Part shown: positions 24,101-29,621 of the stretch, in pieces
Numbering within the stretch: the first letter of the stretch is position 1
Layout of the letters: the number at the start of each line of letters is the position of its first letter
Assembly: GCA_020002185.1 (NCBI GenBank)
Contig: CM034534.1
Location: forward strand, 65,564,717-65,628,716
Origin: Paraescarpia echinospica
Lineage: Eukaryota > Annelida > Polychaeta > Sabellida > Siboglinidae
Direction of reading: 5' to 3'
DNA: 64,000 bases
The notes under the pieces: model-generated
What the model was told of the DNA's origin: nothing
Database searches by the model: none
Seen by the model: only the letters and a program-made list of their open reading frames with translations
Made by a program: the position numbers and the translations under genes

Positions 24101-27100
24101 CGCCTCGATTCATAAATCAGCAACTAGCACTTCCACGGCTGAACGATTACGCGTTTGTTTGCAGTCTTTTTACCCTGTTCCTTTGCTCAATCGACACTGG
24201 TGTCACTGGGAATAGTCTACCCTTTGTTTGTCTTTATTGTTTGTCACCGGTTTTTCTCTCACCTCGGCTTAGCGATGAGCGAACCGTTATTGTCATCCAG
24301 GCATTAATTCATGCAACTCAGCTGCAGACCTAGCGGTAATGGGAATGACAGACACAAAGGGCGGGGGTGGAGGGTGTCAGAAACCCTCTCTGAAAGTCAC
24401 CTGCGCATTTTTGTGTGGTGAATTAATGAGACTGTAGAGCCATCCATCACCTGCCTAGTTTGGTGGGATAATGTCGAGTAACAGCAGGACAAATGTCGGG
24501 GACTGTGGGAAACAAACCAAAGCGATTGTTCTGGAATTTATTATGTTCTTTTGTTGAGGTGTAACATTGTCTTTTTTCTCATGCGTCGTTCCAAGGCGTG
24601 GTTCCTCATGACAGAGCACGTTTCTGGAGCTTGACGATCGGGTTTATTGTGAGAAAGTCAGCGATGATGGTTCGGGTGTTAAATTGGGGTGGAAAGGGGT
24701 TTTGCTATGGCAGTCGTACGTGTCATTCATGAATAAATTATCACATTTATTGTCTGTGTTTTGGGAATTTAAGTCAGGCAACAAAAGCTGTGGAATTATA
24801 CGTGAAGGACAGGCGTGTTTGGCTTCGATGTAGTTAAGTATTTGAAAATGCATACTAAGTGGAAAGAGAAAATGTTGGAATTGTTAATTTGCTTCTTGGC
24901 ACCGACACAGCTAAATTGATGTGCTGACATCCATTTTTCATTGCTTAATATTATTATTATTATTACTAAAATTTGTATATAGCACCATATACATGGGACC
25001 ATCCCACATGTAGGCACATACACACAGTAAAACATACATTCAATCGTAAGAATTGTTATTTAAATTTAAAAATAAATAAGTATATTATATTAATATTAAT
25101 AAATAAATAACTAGCCTGTTCAACAGGGCTAACACATATTGTGAAACATGCATGCAATCATAAGAGTATTGAAACAAAATATTAAGATTTATATTTATAA
25201 ATGAATAATATTATAACTAAACAAATAAATACTAATATACTAATGAAACAAAACAAATAAATATATATGGTATAATAAAATTGTTATTGTAATAAAAGAT
25301 GTTTTATTTATAAAATTATTAAGATAAAATCATTAAATAAATTGTTAATATAATGCTACATGCCACGAACAAAATACAAAATTTGTGAATGAGACTATGC
25401 AGCCACGGCACCGTGCTGCATGTGTATTTTTGTGCTGGCAACAACGCAGGACGAGTGATGATTGGCCTAATGTCTGATGCTAATTACCCCCCTTTGTCTT
25501 TGGTGCTCTTTTGGCATAAGGAACCGATCACCGCATAGTAGTGGCGCTCGGTGGCAGATTTCAACGAGTTCTTGGTCACGTCGTTTTGTGAAAGCAGACG
25601 GAGTGGTCTCATCAACAATTTTGGCCCTCCCATCCCTCCCAATTTTTGATAGCGTTATGGACACAACATGTACAACATTGGTGGAAGAGGGGTTCATAGC
25701 AGATCTCAACGCTTTCCCCATTTTCTTAGTGCAGGTGGACAATGTTTTCACGGGGTTTTGATGCCGAGACAGCTCGCTTCTCTTCCACCGGTGATTTTAG
25801 TAATTTTTTGGATTGGCGTAATGGCCCCACTTATAGGTTTAGGCTAAATCTTGATATAATGTAACTCTTCAGCAGGTAGTTGGGATTATAGTTAGTGTGA
25901 ATGAATGGTATGCTTGGTTAGTACGGTACAGTGCATAAGGTCTACTGTGATTACAGTGGTAATGCTGTTGTTTTATATATCTATAACAATACTTCTAATG
26001 TTGTATATGCAGAAATGTGGGCTCTGTCATCCAGAGGTACAGGAGACTAGTATGGGCTCAGTCACAGGCCTGGCCTTGGGATGTAGAGCCCACATTTCTC
26101 TCTCTTTAACTTAATCTCTTTAATAAATGTCATTCATTTGGCCTTATTTCATCACTATTCATGACTTGTGTTGGTGCTTGCATAAATATAACTTTGTGTG
26201 CAGCGAGACCACACAAGATGCCTCCTCTGATTATCCGGGAGCCGAAGAACACAACAGTGACTGAGGGGGAAGACCTGCTGTTGGAATGTCGCATCATGAG
26301 TGACCCGTAGCCATACCTGCAGTGGCTCAAGCATTACAAGGTCAACGGGTCACTCCGCAACGAACTCGGCCACTCCTACGTTCGGGTCATCAAGGTACGG
26401 CTCTGCTGATTGGCTGAAATCATGAAGACAGTAACAGTGAAGTTTGTGTGGCTGAATGTTATGGTTTATTTTGTCTGACAGTTCCTATCTCTTCTGGGCT
26501 TTTTAAGATGCTGAGAACAGACTTTTATCGAAATTATATCTGCCAAAGTGACATATGTTATCAAGGATGGAGTTGTGAAATGAATCATTAATACTTGTTC
26601 AAATCATTGTTTGTTTAAAATGTTACACTATGCCATCTGTTACACAATTTGAGGAACCCACAGTGCTGCCATCTGTCAGATAGTTAGGGAATCTACCAGT
26701 AAAAAATAAGTTGAATTGTACGGAAAAATACAACATCATACTGACCAACTAACTGTTTTTCATACAAAACATATGTGAATCAAATAATAAAAACAGGCAC
26801 TGTATATAATGACGATAATGGTTATTATAGTTATGATGGTGATGATGGTAAAAATGGTAGTGATCTTCATAAAAATGAGAAGTTGAGATGGTGTTCGATT
26901 GAACAGGTCTGCCCCGGAGTAAAGTGTAAAGCGCTTTGAGCAGTCCTGAGGACTGGACACTGCACCATATAAGAACTTACCTTTTATAAAAACTATTTAT
27001 AGTGATGGTGATGATAATTATAATTGTGATAGAGATGATGATAATGGCAGTGATGAATGAGATGATAATGATGTTGATGATAACAATGATGATCTTGTTA

Positions 27101-29213
27101 CCCAGGAGAGTGGTCTAAATATTACTGACATGGAGACACTGGTCGTGAAGAACGTGACACTGAGTGACACTGGTCTCTACACCTGCTGGACAGGCAATGT
27201 CTACGGCACCAACTTCCGGACGGTCTACGTCACCGTCCTACCAGGTAGGAGAACACCTTCTCAGACACAACTCAAATGTGGTTTTATCTAACTCAGGACA
27301 TTGTATCCTGTCACCAGAGGGGATGTGGCGCAGTGATTAGAATTTCAATCGAGAGAACCTGGGGTCGAATTCTGTGCTGCCACGTCGAACCTGGGGCTTC
27401 GTTCACTCTACGTTGCTCTAGTTCACTCGGCTGTATGAATGGGAATGAGTACCTGGATATAGACACATGTGGATATTTATGTATGCACAGTCTTTGTGCA
27501 ATAAATTGTACAATTTAATCAAATTAAGTAATAATATTACTAAATAGTAATATTTCATAACTTGTATAACATTTAAACAACATTCAGTAATATTAAATAT
27601 ACATTTAATAAAAATAAAATATATTTAATTAAACTAAATACAAAAACAAACCGTCTGTTCACTTTGTTTTTGTTCACATCCCACAATGCAGCACCAAACC
27701 TGACTGAGATCCCCGTCATGACAGTGCGACAGCCAATCATAGCTCAGTACAACCTGAGTCTGGGACTGCCGAGGAATTGTCACCGTCATCAGCATCTCGT
27801 TTGTCATATCCTGCGTGACATGCGTTGTGTGTCTCGTGACGCGTGTGTGTGGTCACTCCCGCCGTAGACATGTGGTCAACGGACCGACGTGGTCAACCCA
27901 CTGTACACGAGACTGCCGTCTGGGCAGGAGTATGCCATTCCCATTGACCGAAAGTGGGAGTTCCAGCGGGGCAAGTGAGTGAATGTTTCTTGATGTTTTA
28001 TCCCAGGTGGGATTGGCAGGGAGCCTAAATGATGAATAAGAATAAACATTTCTGTGATTAAAACCCTGAAGCATCAGCCTATTAAAATGTTTGTGTTAAC
28101 TAATACTAAACATGTGTAGCATTTCTGCCGTCTGAAGGGTATATAAGTAAGGGCTTAAAGGCTACTTTCATAAGAGGGCAGCTACCATCGGACTTTGCAT
28201 TTTTGGAAGTGGCCAGACAGATATTAATACAATAAGTTTAAAATGTAGCATTTCTGCTGGAACAGATCAAAGACTAACAAAAGTTGTTACAGTGGAACTT
28301 CTCTATTAAGGTCACTTTTGGGACTGGACAAAAGTGACCTGAATAGCGAGGTGACTGTATTAGTGGGACTAATATCCTATATCAAAATAATTTGGGACTG
28401 TCTTAGAGTTACCTTAATTGTGAGGTGGTAAAGCGTGTTTGTAACGTCACCTCTTGTAATAAGACAGATAGACATCTTCATCTGGTGTTGGTCGTATTGT
28501 TAGCATCAACCCTTTCCTACCATGTTTCAGCCTTGAGCTCGGGGAGACACTTGGGGAAGGGGCGTTTGGTCAGGTGCGCAAAGGGTACGCCATCGGACTA
28601 TGGGGTCGCCTCGATCCGATCATTGTTGCGGTCAAGATGCTGAAAGGTGGGTCTCCTTTGTCCACCTCTTGTCTCAACAGTTGTTTTTAAAATGTAAATC
28701 GCTCACATAAAAGGAAGGATAATGGCAGTTTCCCACAGTTGAATGATATACACTTGTCAAATCATAAACCCTGTTACAATGAATGAGATTGCTAGGTCTA
28801 GGGTTTTAGGCGCAAGGTGGCTGGACATGTGGTGCTGACGTCTAGTGATTACAGTTGTAGTTGCAGCACCACACAACATTTTCTATCAAACTACAAATAT
28901 TTGTATTACTTATAAAAAAACAACGAGAACAACTAGAAACAAGATTAATACCAGCAAATAAAGGTGATAAGAATTACAGAGAATACACAAATGAGTGTAT
29001 TGTGATAACAATGATTTAATAAATGGCAACAGCTAGTGCAGATGGTAGCAGTAGGTACCAGTTAGAATGTTGTGACACTAACCGTTCTGGTTCACCTTTC
29101 AGGTGATGCAACGGAGAAGGAATTGAATGACCTAGTGCAGGAGATGCAGATCCTGATGACCATTGGTCACCACATCAACATCATCAACTTCATCGGAGCC
29201 TGCACGGAGAATG
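2642..29213 (+). CDS. FGFR: FGFR-like receptor tyrosine kinase gene, ten exons, 3' part not in window, with internal defects
   Basis: Cell-surface receptor of the fibroblast growth factor receptor type: extracellular Ig modules bind FGF and heparan sulfate, and a cytoplasmic tyrosine kinase signals to MAPK. Exons at 2642-2762, 9479-9630, 19814-19940, 21785-21957, 22511-22634, 26204-26394, 27106-27244, 27692-27974, 28531-28646 and 29103-29213 have GT-AG borders, and all phases fit. They give a signal peptide, three Ig modules, a transmembrane segment and the kinase N-lobe with GEGAFGQV loop, VAVKMLK lysine and an alpha-C glutamate. The stretch [15 protein letters not shown] is characteristic of FGFR. 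Odd points: TAG at 26308-26310, the transmembrane helix read in the +1 frame between two compensating indels in exon 8, and no exon for HRD, DFG or the C-lobe down to 64 kb. It may be a pseudogene, a null allele or an assembly with errors. Family assignment is firm; functionality is uncertain. Confidence 0.85.
3061..5484 (+). mobile_element. 5'-truncated non-LTR retrotransposon, CR1/L2-type (L2 clade)
   Basis: Insertion in intron 1 of the receptor gene. It carries the EN-RT linker, reverse transcriptase and C-terminal region but no endonuclease domain, as expected for 5' truncation. The 3' end has the typical L2-like hairpin tail (gtaaagcgccttgaatag... ggcgctatataagt), followed by a short ATTT repeat. 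A TA-rich microsatellite precedes it at about 3010-3029. The 5' limit is approximate. Confidence 0.8.
3115..5140 (+). pseudogene. L2-clade LINE ORF2 (reverse transcriptase), frameshifted
   Basis: Reverse transcriptase that would prime on nicked target DNA. Two overlapping frames (3115-3945 and 3923-5140) join at about 3943, where a single-base slip in an A-rich run breaks the ORF. Motifs in order: [15 protein letters not shown] (RT block 2), [13 protein letters not shown] (block 3/A), [17 protein letters not shown] (block B), HHYADD at 4304-4321 (catalytic), then the thumb and the C-terminal [10 protein letters not shown] motif characteristic of the L2/CR1 group. The N-terminal endonuclease is missing. 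Apart from the one frameshift it is well preserved, so the insertion is fairly young. Confidence 0.85.
5918..5990 (+). repeat. dispersed repeat family A, short copy
   Basis: Shares the string gagtttaccac.taattgaaa and the following tatcactctgttgcca with the longer copies at 7105-7445 and 9995-10460. It is the shortest of the three copies seen and carries no coding capacity. Confidence 0.6.
6140..6403. repeat. thrice-repeated 20-bp motif with a 14-bp palindrome
   Basis: Variants of ctgtcccaaaacatacggtg occur at 6140-6159, 6334-6353 and 6384-6403, in the same orientation. A perfect palindrome tgtgtccggacaca lies between them at 6291-6304. The arrangement suggests subterminal repeats of a decayed DNA element, but no ORF or clear terminal repeat was found. 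Confidence 0.4.
6548..6606. repeat. near-perfect 59-bp inverted repeat (hairpin)
   Basis: Two 29-nt arms (6548-6576 and 6578-6606) are reverse complements apart from one shifted T, with a 1-nt spacer. The core is aaacctgctaa. The RNA could fold into an almost uninterrupted hairpin. No flanking direct repeat was noticed. Confidence 0.75.
7105..7445 (+). repeat. dispersed repeat family A, long copy
   Basis: Aligns along its length with 9995-10460. Shared blocks in order are tgattttcttggg.caggggcga, aatgaaatcagttgtat, taattgaaatat.actttgttgcca, gtgtgttttaagttcatta, aatgtcgttattggcac and aaattgggcagattgcc. It is non-coding. It belongs to an unclassified interspersed repeat present at least three times in this gene's introns. 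Confidence 0.65.
7624..7680. repeat. TG/CG microsatellite
   Basis: Alternating purine-pyrimidine run, (TG)n passing into (CGTG)n, about 57 bp. Confidence 0.9.
9146..9184. repeat. TA microsatellite
   Basis: Almost uninterrupted (TA)n of about 39 bp with a single C. Similar shorter runs lie at 3010-3029 and 5984-6003. Confidence 0.9.
9479..9630 (+). CDS. FGFR: FGFR-like exon 2, first half of Ig module 1
   Basis: Follows the acceptor ttgtctccag and ends at a gtaggt donor; enters in phase 1 and leaves in phase 0. It encodes an N-terminal basic stretch, the first Ig cysteine in VTFKCPATG and the strand-C tryptophan in [12 protein letters not shown]. The WLKNG motif is typical of FGFR Ig domain 2. 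It joins in frame to exon 3, ten kilobases away. Confidence 0.85.
9755..9797 (-). mobile_element. 3' tail of a retroelement, minus strand
   Basis: On the minus strand it reads caatttccctgtgaggatca and then ataaagtattc, a tail that ends many invertebrate and fish LINE/SINE copies. No coding part remains in either flank. Confidence 0.35.
9995..10460 (+). repeat. dispersed repeat family A, longest copy with internal duplication
   Basis: Homologous to 7105-7445 and internally duplicated: the block from ttaccagaatgggcgttttc to gtgtgttttaagttcatta occurs twice (about 10095-10195 and 10231-10320), which accounts for its greater length. It is non-coding. Confidence 0.65.
10482..10640. other. pyrimidine-rich tract
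   Basis: Strongly CT-rich on the + strand with many tcctc/ttcct motifs; no repeat unit and no coding signal. Confidence 0.5.
10816..11080 (+). repeat. 65-bp tandem repeat, four copies
   Basis: Units start at 10816, 10881, 10946 and 11011 with tagaaagcctgtcatggttt and end tgaacacctt. Copies differ by a few substitutions (acgcattc / acacattc, gctacttat / gctgcttat). The last copy decays at its end. Period exactly 65 bp. Confidence 0.95.
11081..12897. other. upstream region of the transposase-like ORF
   Basis: Unit-length direct repeats of about 95 bp occur at about 11620-11715 and 11815-11920 (shared core tagtctgtgttgaaaaat ... tcgggcgccat). A perfect TGACGTCA palindrome (CRE-type) lies at 11452-11459, 23 bp before a good donor (ctg|gtaagt, 11483). 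An acceptor (aacag) lies at 12885, just before the ORF's ATG. A promoter plus 5' UTR intron driving the ORF is plausible but inferred. Confidence 0.35.
12898..15772 (+). pseudogene. transposase-like protein with coiled coil and probable RNase H-fold core, one frameshift
   Basis: Two ORFs in one protein, broken by a one-base slip near 14316. The ATG at 12898 lies in a suitable context; the frame is open a few codons upstream. In order: a short alpha-helical N-terminus, a Thr/Gln-rich linker (about residues 100-130), a CxxC pair (CRKCNHRRK), a long coiled coil (about 180-310), then a conserved-looking core with [17 protein letters not shown] (Asp near residue 390), [21 protein letters not shown] and, past the slip, [33 protein letters not shown]. 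The spaced acidic residues and the LNC-HPLD motif resemble DDE/RNase H transposases of unnamed invertebrate DNA transposons; I cannot assign a superfamily. The C-terminus is basic, then has a Tudor-like strand pattern ([20 protein letters not shown]). AATAAA follows at 15804. It sits in intron 2 of the receptor gene. Confidence 0.6.
15773..16656. other. spacer between transposase-like ORF and SGNH ORF
   Basis: AT-rich, with a polyadenylation signal (aataaa, 15804-15809) just after the transposase-like stop. No further gene was seen. A pyrimidine-rich acceptor (tctttctttccag) lies immediately before the next ORF's ATG, so the following coding unit could be a 3' exon. Confidence 0.5.
16657..17265 (+). 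CDS. SGNH/GDSL-type hydrolase-like protein, intact ORF
   Basis: 202-residue intact ORF. All four SGNH blocks are visible: block [13 protein letters not shown] (nucleophile Ser12), block II GIGG (Gly about 53), block [11 protein letters not shown] (Asn82) and block [11 protein letters not shown] (Asp173, His176). The predicted role is an esterase or lipase-like hydrolase; the substrate is unknown. There is no signal peptide. Similar small SGNH ORFs accompany several invertebrate retroelements (for example Ngaro-type elements), so it may be cargo of a mobile element rather than a host gene. It lies 880 bp after the transposase-like ORF, same strand, inside intron 2 of the receptor gene. An acceptor (ccag) is 6 bases before the ATG, so the start could also be an exon start. 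The ORF has no break, unlike almost everything else mobile in the window. Confidence 0.7.
   Translation: MEKPTLLIVGHSFVRRMDRVCQVGWIGGDSRRYYRPDLDLADMFGKVVFHGIGGLTLSGLFRQLRVVRAVAPTVVLIDIGTNDLGNSCDPGKLAEGIVTFAHELLTIPSVAQVVVCEILTRIPVQFGRFRVRPDFDRARQIVTNKVRALIADSENIIFYHHIKLLNEKNYARDGVHMSASGMARYVGNMRGAAVAAGKRCLQ
17618..17878 (+). repeat. tandem duplication, about 130-bp unit, two copies
   Basis: Two diverged copies starting tggtc.tagtactgtgac and containing aaaactgtgtctgacagt, gaaggtaccaagccacagag and tcgtct.aatatgacacc. Non-coding. Confidence 0.85.
18370..19075 (+). repeat. AT-rich tandem repeat, four diverged copies of about 165-185 bp
   Basis: Each copy runs through agccaatattnacttatta, ttgttaatgtatatttatta, aatgtggtta and tcataatcatggacattatg followed by gccttttact. 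Four copies are recognisable, most diverged at the two ends. It is satellite-like and non-coding. Confidence 0.85.
19814..19940 (+). CDS. FGFR: FGFR-like exon 3, second half of Ig module 1
   Basis: Acceptor ttgtgacag, donor gtgaga at 19941; phase 0 in, phase 1 out. It encodes the second Ig cysteine in [17 protein letters not shown], with an N-glycosylation sequon NNT. The DEGNYTC motif closes the Ig fold opened in exon 2. Confidence 0.85.
19960..20275 (-). mobile_element. C-terminal remnant of a LINE, antisense in intron 3
   Basis: The minus-strand ORF begins [20 protein letters not shown], followed by the [19 protein letters not shown] motif found at the C-terminus of many RTE-like and related LINE proteins. 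Everything upstream of this end is missing, so it is a 5'-truncated copy. It starts about 20 bp after exon 3. Confidence 0.7.
20276..21784. other. intron 3 remainder, no gene seen
   Basis: No exon, transposon coding remnant or clear repeat was recognised. The short ORFs are not convincing. Confidence 0.5.
21785..21957 (+). CDS. FGFR: FGFR-like exon 4, first half of Ig module 2
   Basis: Acceptor ttgtttacag, donor gtaagt at 21958; phase 1 in, phase 0 out. It encodes the first Ig cysteine in [12 protein letters not shown] and the strand-C tryptophans in [17 protein letters not shown]. The design and boundaries match exon 2 exactly ([10 protein letters not shown] versus [10 protein letters not shown]), pointing to a module duplication. 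Confidence 0.9.
21958..22510. other. intron 4, nothing recognised
   Basis: 553-bp AT-rich intron without repeats or ORFs of note. Confidence 0.7.
22511..22634 (+). CDS. FGFR: FGFR-like exon 5, second half of Ig module 2
   Basis: Acceptor ttgttctcag, donor gtgagt at 22635; phase 0 in, phase 1 out. It encodes [18 protein letters not shown] and a [13 protein letters not shown] strand pair. PSDKGNYTC and VENxYG are characteristic of FGFR Ig domain 2. It parallels exon 3. Confidence 0.95.
23128..23282. repeat. inverted-repeat element, MITE-like, about 155 bp
   Basis: Arms of about 50 bp (23128-23180 and 23225-23282) are imperfect reverse complements. The shared arm sequence includes gatgtttcga, tgctctcagca and tcagatggc. 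The spacer is about 45 bp. It has no coding capacity. Confidence 0.7.
26011..26099. repeat. 89-bp palindromic element with 20-bp terminal inverted repeats
   Basis: Left end agaaatgtgggctctgtcat (26011) and right end (to 26099) are reverse complements with two mismatches and a one-base length difference. It is small enough to be a minimal MITE or a hairpin RNA locus and lies 105 bp upstream of exon 6. Confidence 0.7.
26204..26394 (+). CDS. FGFR: FGFR-like exon 6, first half of Ig module 3, with premature TAG
   Basis: Acceptor tttgtgtgcag, donor gtacgg at 26395; phase 1 in, phase 0 out. It encodes [20 protein letters not shown], then [20 protein letters not shown]. The stop is TAG at 26308-26310, at the position where FGFR family members commonly have Gln (SDxQPxxQW), so a single C-to-T change of CAG would explain it. 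Both sides of the stop remain clearly FGFR-like. Confidence 0.9.
26883..26985 (+). mobile_element. SINE 3' tail fragment
   Basis: Contains gttcgattgaacaggtct, agcgctttgagcagtcctga and ccatataagaacttacc. The same tail ends the tRNA-derived SINE at 35969-36258 plus 37109-37150. This copy lacks the tRNA-like head and lies between GAT-rich microsatellite stretches. Confidence 0.65.
27001..27095. repeat. GAT/AAT-rich microsatellite
   Basis: Imperfect (GATGAT/AATGAT) run ending shortly before the acceptor of exon 7. A similar ATG/ATT-rich stretch lies around 26805-26880. Confidence 0.8.
27106..27244 (+). CDS. FGFR: FGFR-like exon 7, second half of Ig module 3
   Basis: Acceptor ttgttacccag, donor gtagga at 27245; phase 0 in, phase 1 out. 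It encodes [18 protein letters not shown], the second Ig cysteine, followed by WTGNVYGTN and a terminal strand VYVTVLP. The LSDTGLYTC motif is typical. It contains an NVT sequon. Confidence 0.9.
27317..27500 (+). mobile_element. tRNA-derived SINE, head and body
   Basis: A-box-like tggcgcagtgatta and B-box-like ggtcgaattc are spaced as in a tRNA promoter, followed by a body sharing cgtcgaacc, ttcgttca and gttcactcg-type motifs with the SINE at 35969. The 3' tail is lost. Confidence 0.65.
27692..27974 (+). pseudogene. FGFR: FGFR-like exon 8, transmembrane/juxtamembrane, two compensating frameshifts
   Basis: Acceptor cccacaatgcag, donor gtgagt at 27975; phase 1 in, phase 2 out. The exon begins in frame ([15 protein letters not shown]). 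From about 27776 the expected transmembrane helix [20 protein letters not shown] is in the +1 frame. From about 27870 the original frame again gives a juxtamembrane segment, [18 protein letters not shown], and the kinase lead-in. The entry frame itself hits TAG at 27865-27867. The two indels compensate exactly, so total exon length keeps phase with exons 7 and 9. A stop-transfer cluster of Arg (SRRRH) follows the helix in the shifted frame. Confidence 0.8.
28531..28646 (+). CDS. FGFR: FGFR-like exon 9, kinase glycine loop and catalytic lysine
   Basis: Acceptor catgtttcag, donor gtgggt at 28647; phase 2 in, phase 1 out. It encodes [20 protein letters not shown] (glycine-rich ATP loop) and IIVAVKMLK with the ATP-binding lysine. 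A long insert between these strands is typical of FGFR kinases. No defect is visible. Confidence 0.95.
29103..29213 (+). CDS. FGFR: FGFR-like exon 10, kinase alpha-C helix region
   Basis: Acceptor ttcacctttcag, donor gtcagt at 29214; phase 1 in, phase 1 out. It encodes [15 protein letters not shown] with the alpha-C glutamate that pairs with the lysine, then the beta-4 region [16 protein letters not shown]. The next expected exon (hinge and alpha-D) was not found. This is the last receptor exon in the window. Confidence 0.95.
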
Positions 29214-29318
29214 GTCAGTCCAGTGGGTCATTGCGCTAGAGTTGCTTTAAAGAACCACGTGACTATCTGGTTAAATACATAATTTTTCTGCTTAAATTTA
29301 TGTGCATTTTGTTCTTCA

Positions 29319-29621
29319 GTGTCGAAAAAGTGTCCACGCAAACTTGAATGTGCACACTATGCTCACATGCTTGGTAAACTCTTCTACTTGTCAAAGTTAG
29401 GCCACGTGATGAACACTTGCGGAGAACTGAACAAAATAGATTCTGCTGAAATCGCTTGTGCATGGAACTCGGTAAGAGAGCATGGTACATCAGTGAAAAC
29501 AAGACAAAATCTTGTTGATAGCATTCCATGGGGTCCAGATACTGGTTTGCCATGTCATACGAAGAATTATATTTTAGTGCATAATGGTAAAGCTTTCATC
29601 TTTTTTAACAGAACAATGTAA
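29319..29621 (+). CDS. hypothetical 100-codon ORF
   Basis: An ORF starting MSKKCPRKLECAHYAHMLGK, rich in Cys and His, ends at 29621. It begins about 105 bp after receptor exon 10 and does not resemble a kinase segment. A tcttcag acceptor-like sequence precedes it by 9 bp. I do not recognise it; it could be a decayed insertion or chance. Confidence 0.2.
   Translation: MSKKCPRKLECAHYAHMLGKLFYLSKLGHVMNTCGELNKIDSAEIACAWNSVREHGTSVKTRQNLVDSIPWGPDTGLPCHTKNYILVHNGKAFIFFNRTM

Larger units (their letters stand above)
22635..26203. other. intron 5, repeats only
   Basis: 3.6-kb intron. It contains a 155-bp imperfect inverted repeat (23128-23282), a very AT-rich block (about 24940-25380) and an 89-bp MITE-like element (26011-26099). 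Overlapping ORFs of 94 codons on both strands around 25467-25761 match nothing known to me. Confidence 0.6.

Noticed and set aside
23962..24333. 123-codon plus-strand ORF in intron 5
   Set aside because: No recognisable motif; overlapping ORFs on the other strand; no exon-like boundaries with compatible phase.
25467..25761. Overlapping 94-codon ORFs on both strands as a gene
   Set aside because: Neither has a recognisable domain, splice context or composition that favours it over the other.
26308..26310. TAG in the receptor as a recoded codon (readthrough or non-standard amino acid)
   Set aside because: No supporting signal; a single C-to-T change of a Gln codon, or a base-call error, explains it more simply, and exon 8 has independent defects.
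29319..29621. Continuation of the receptor kinase domain
   Set aside because: The translation carries no kinase motif and does not match the segment expected after exon 10.
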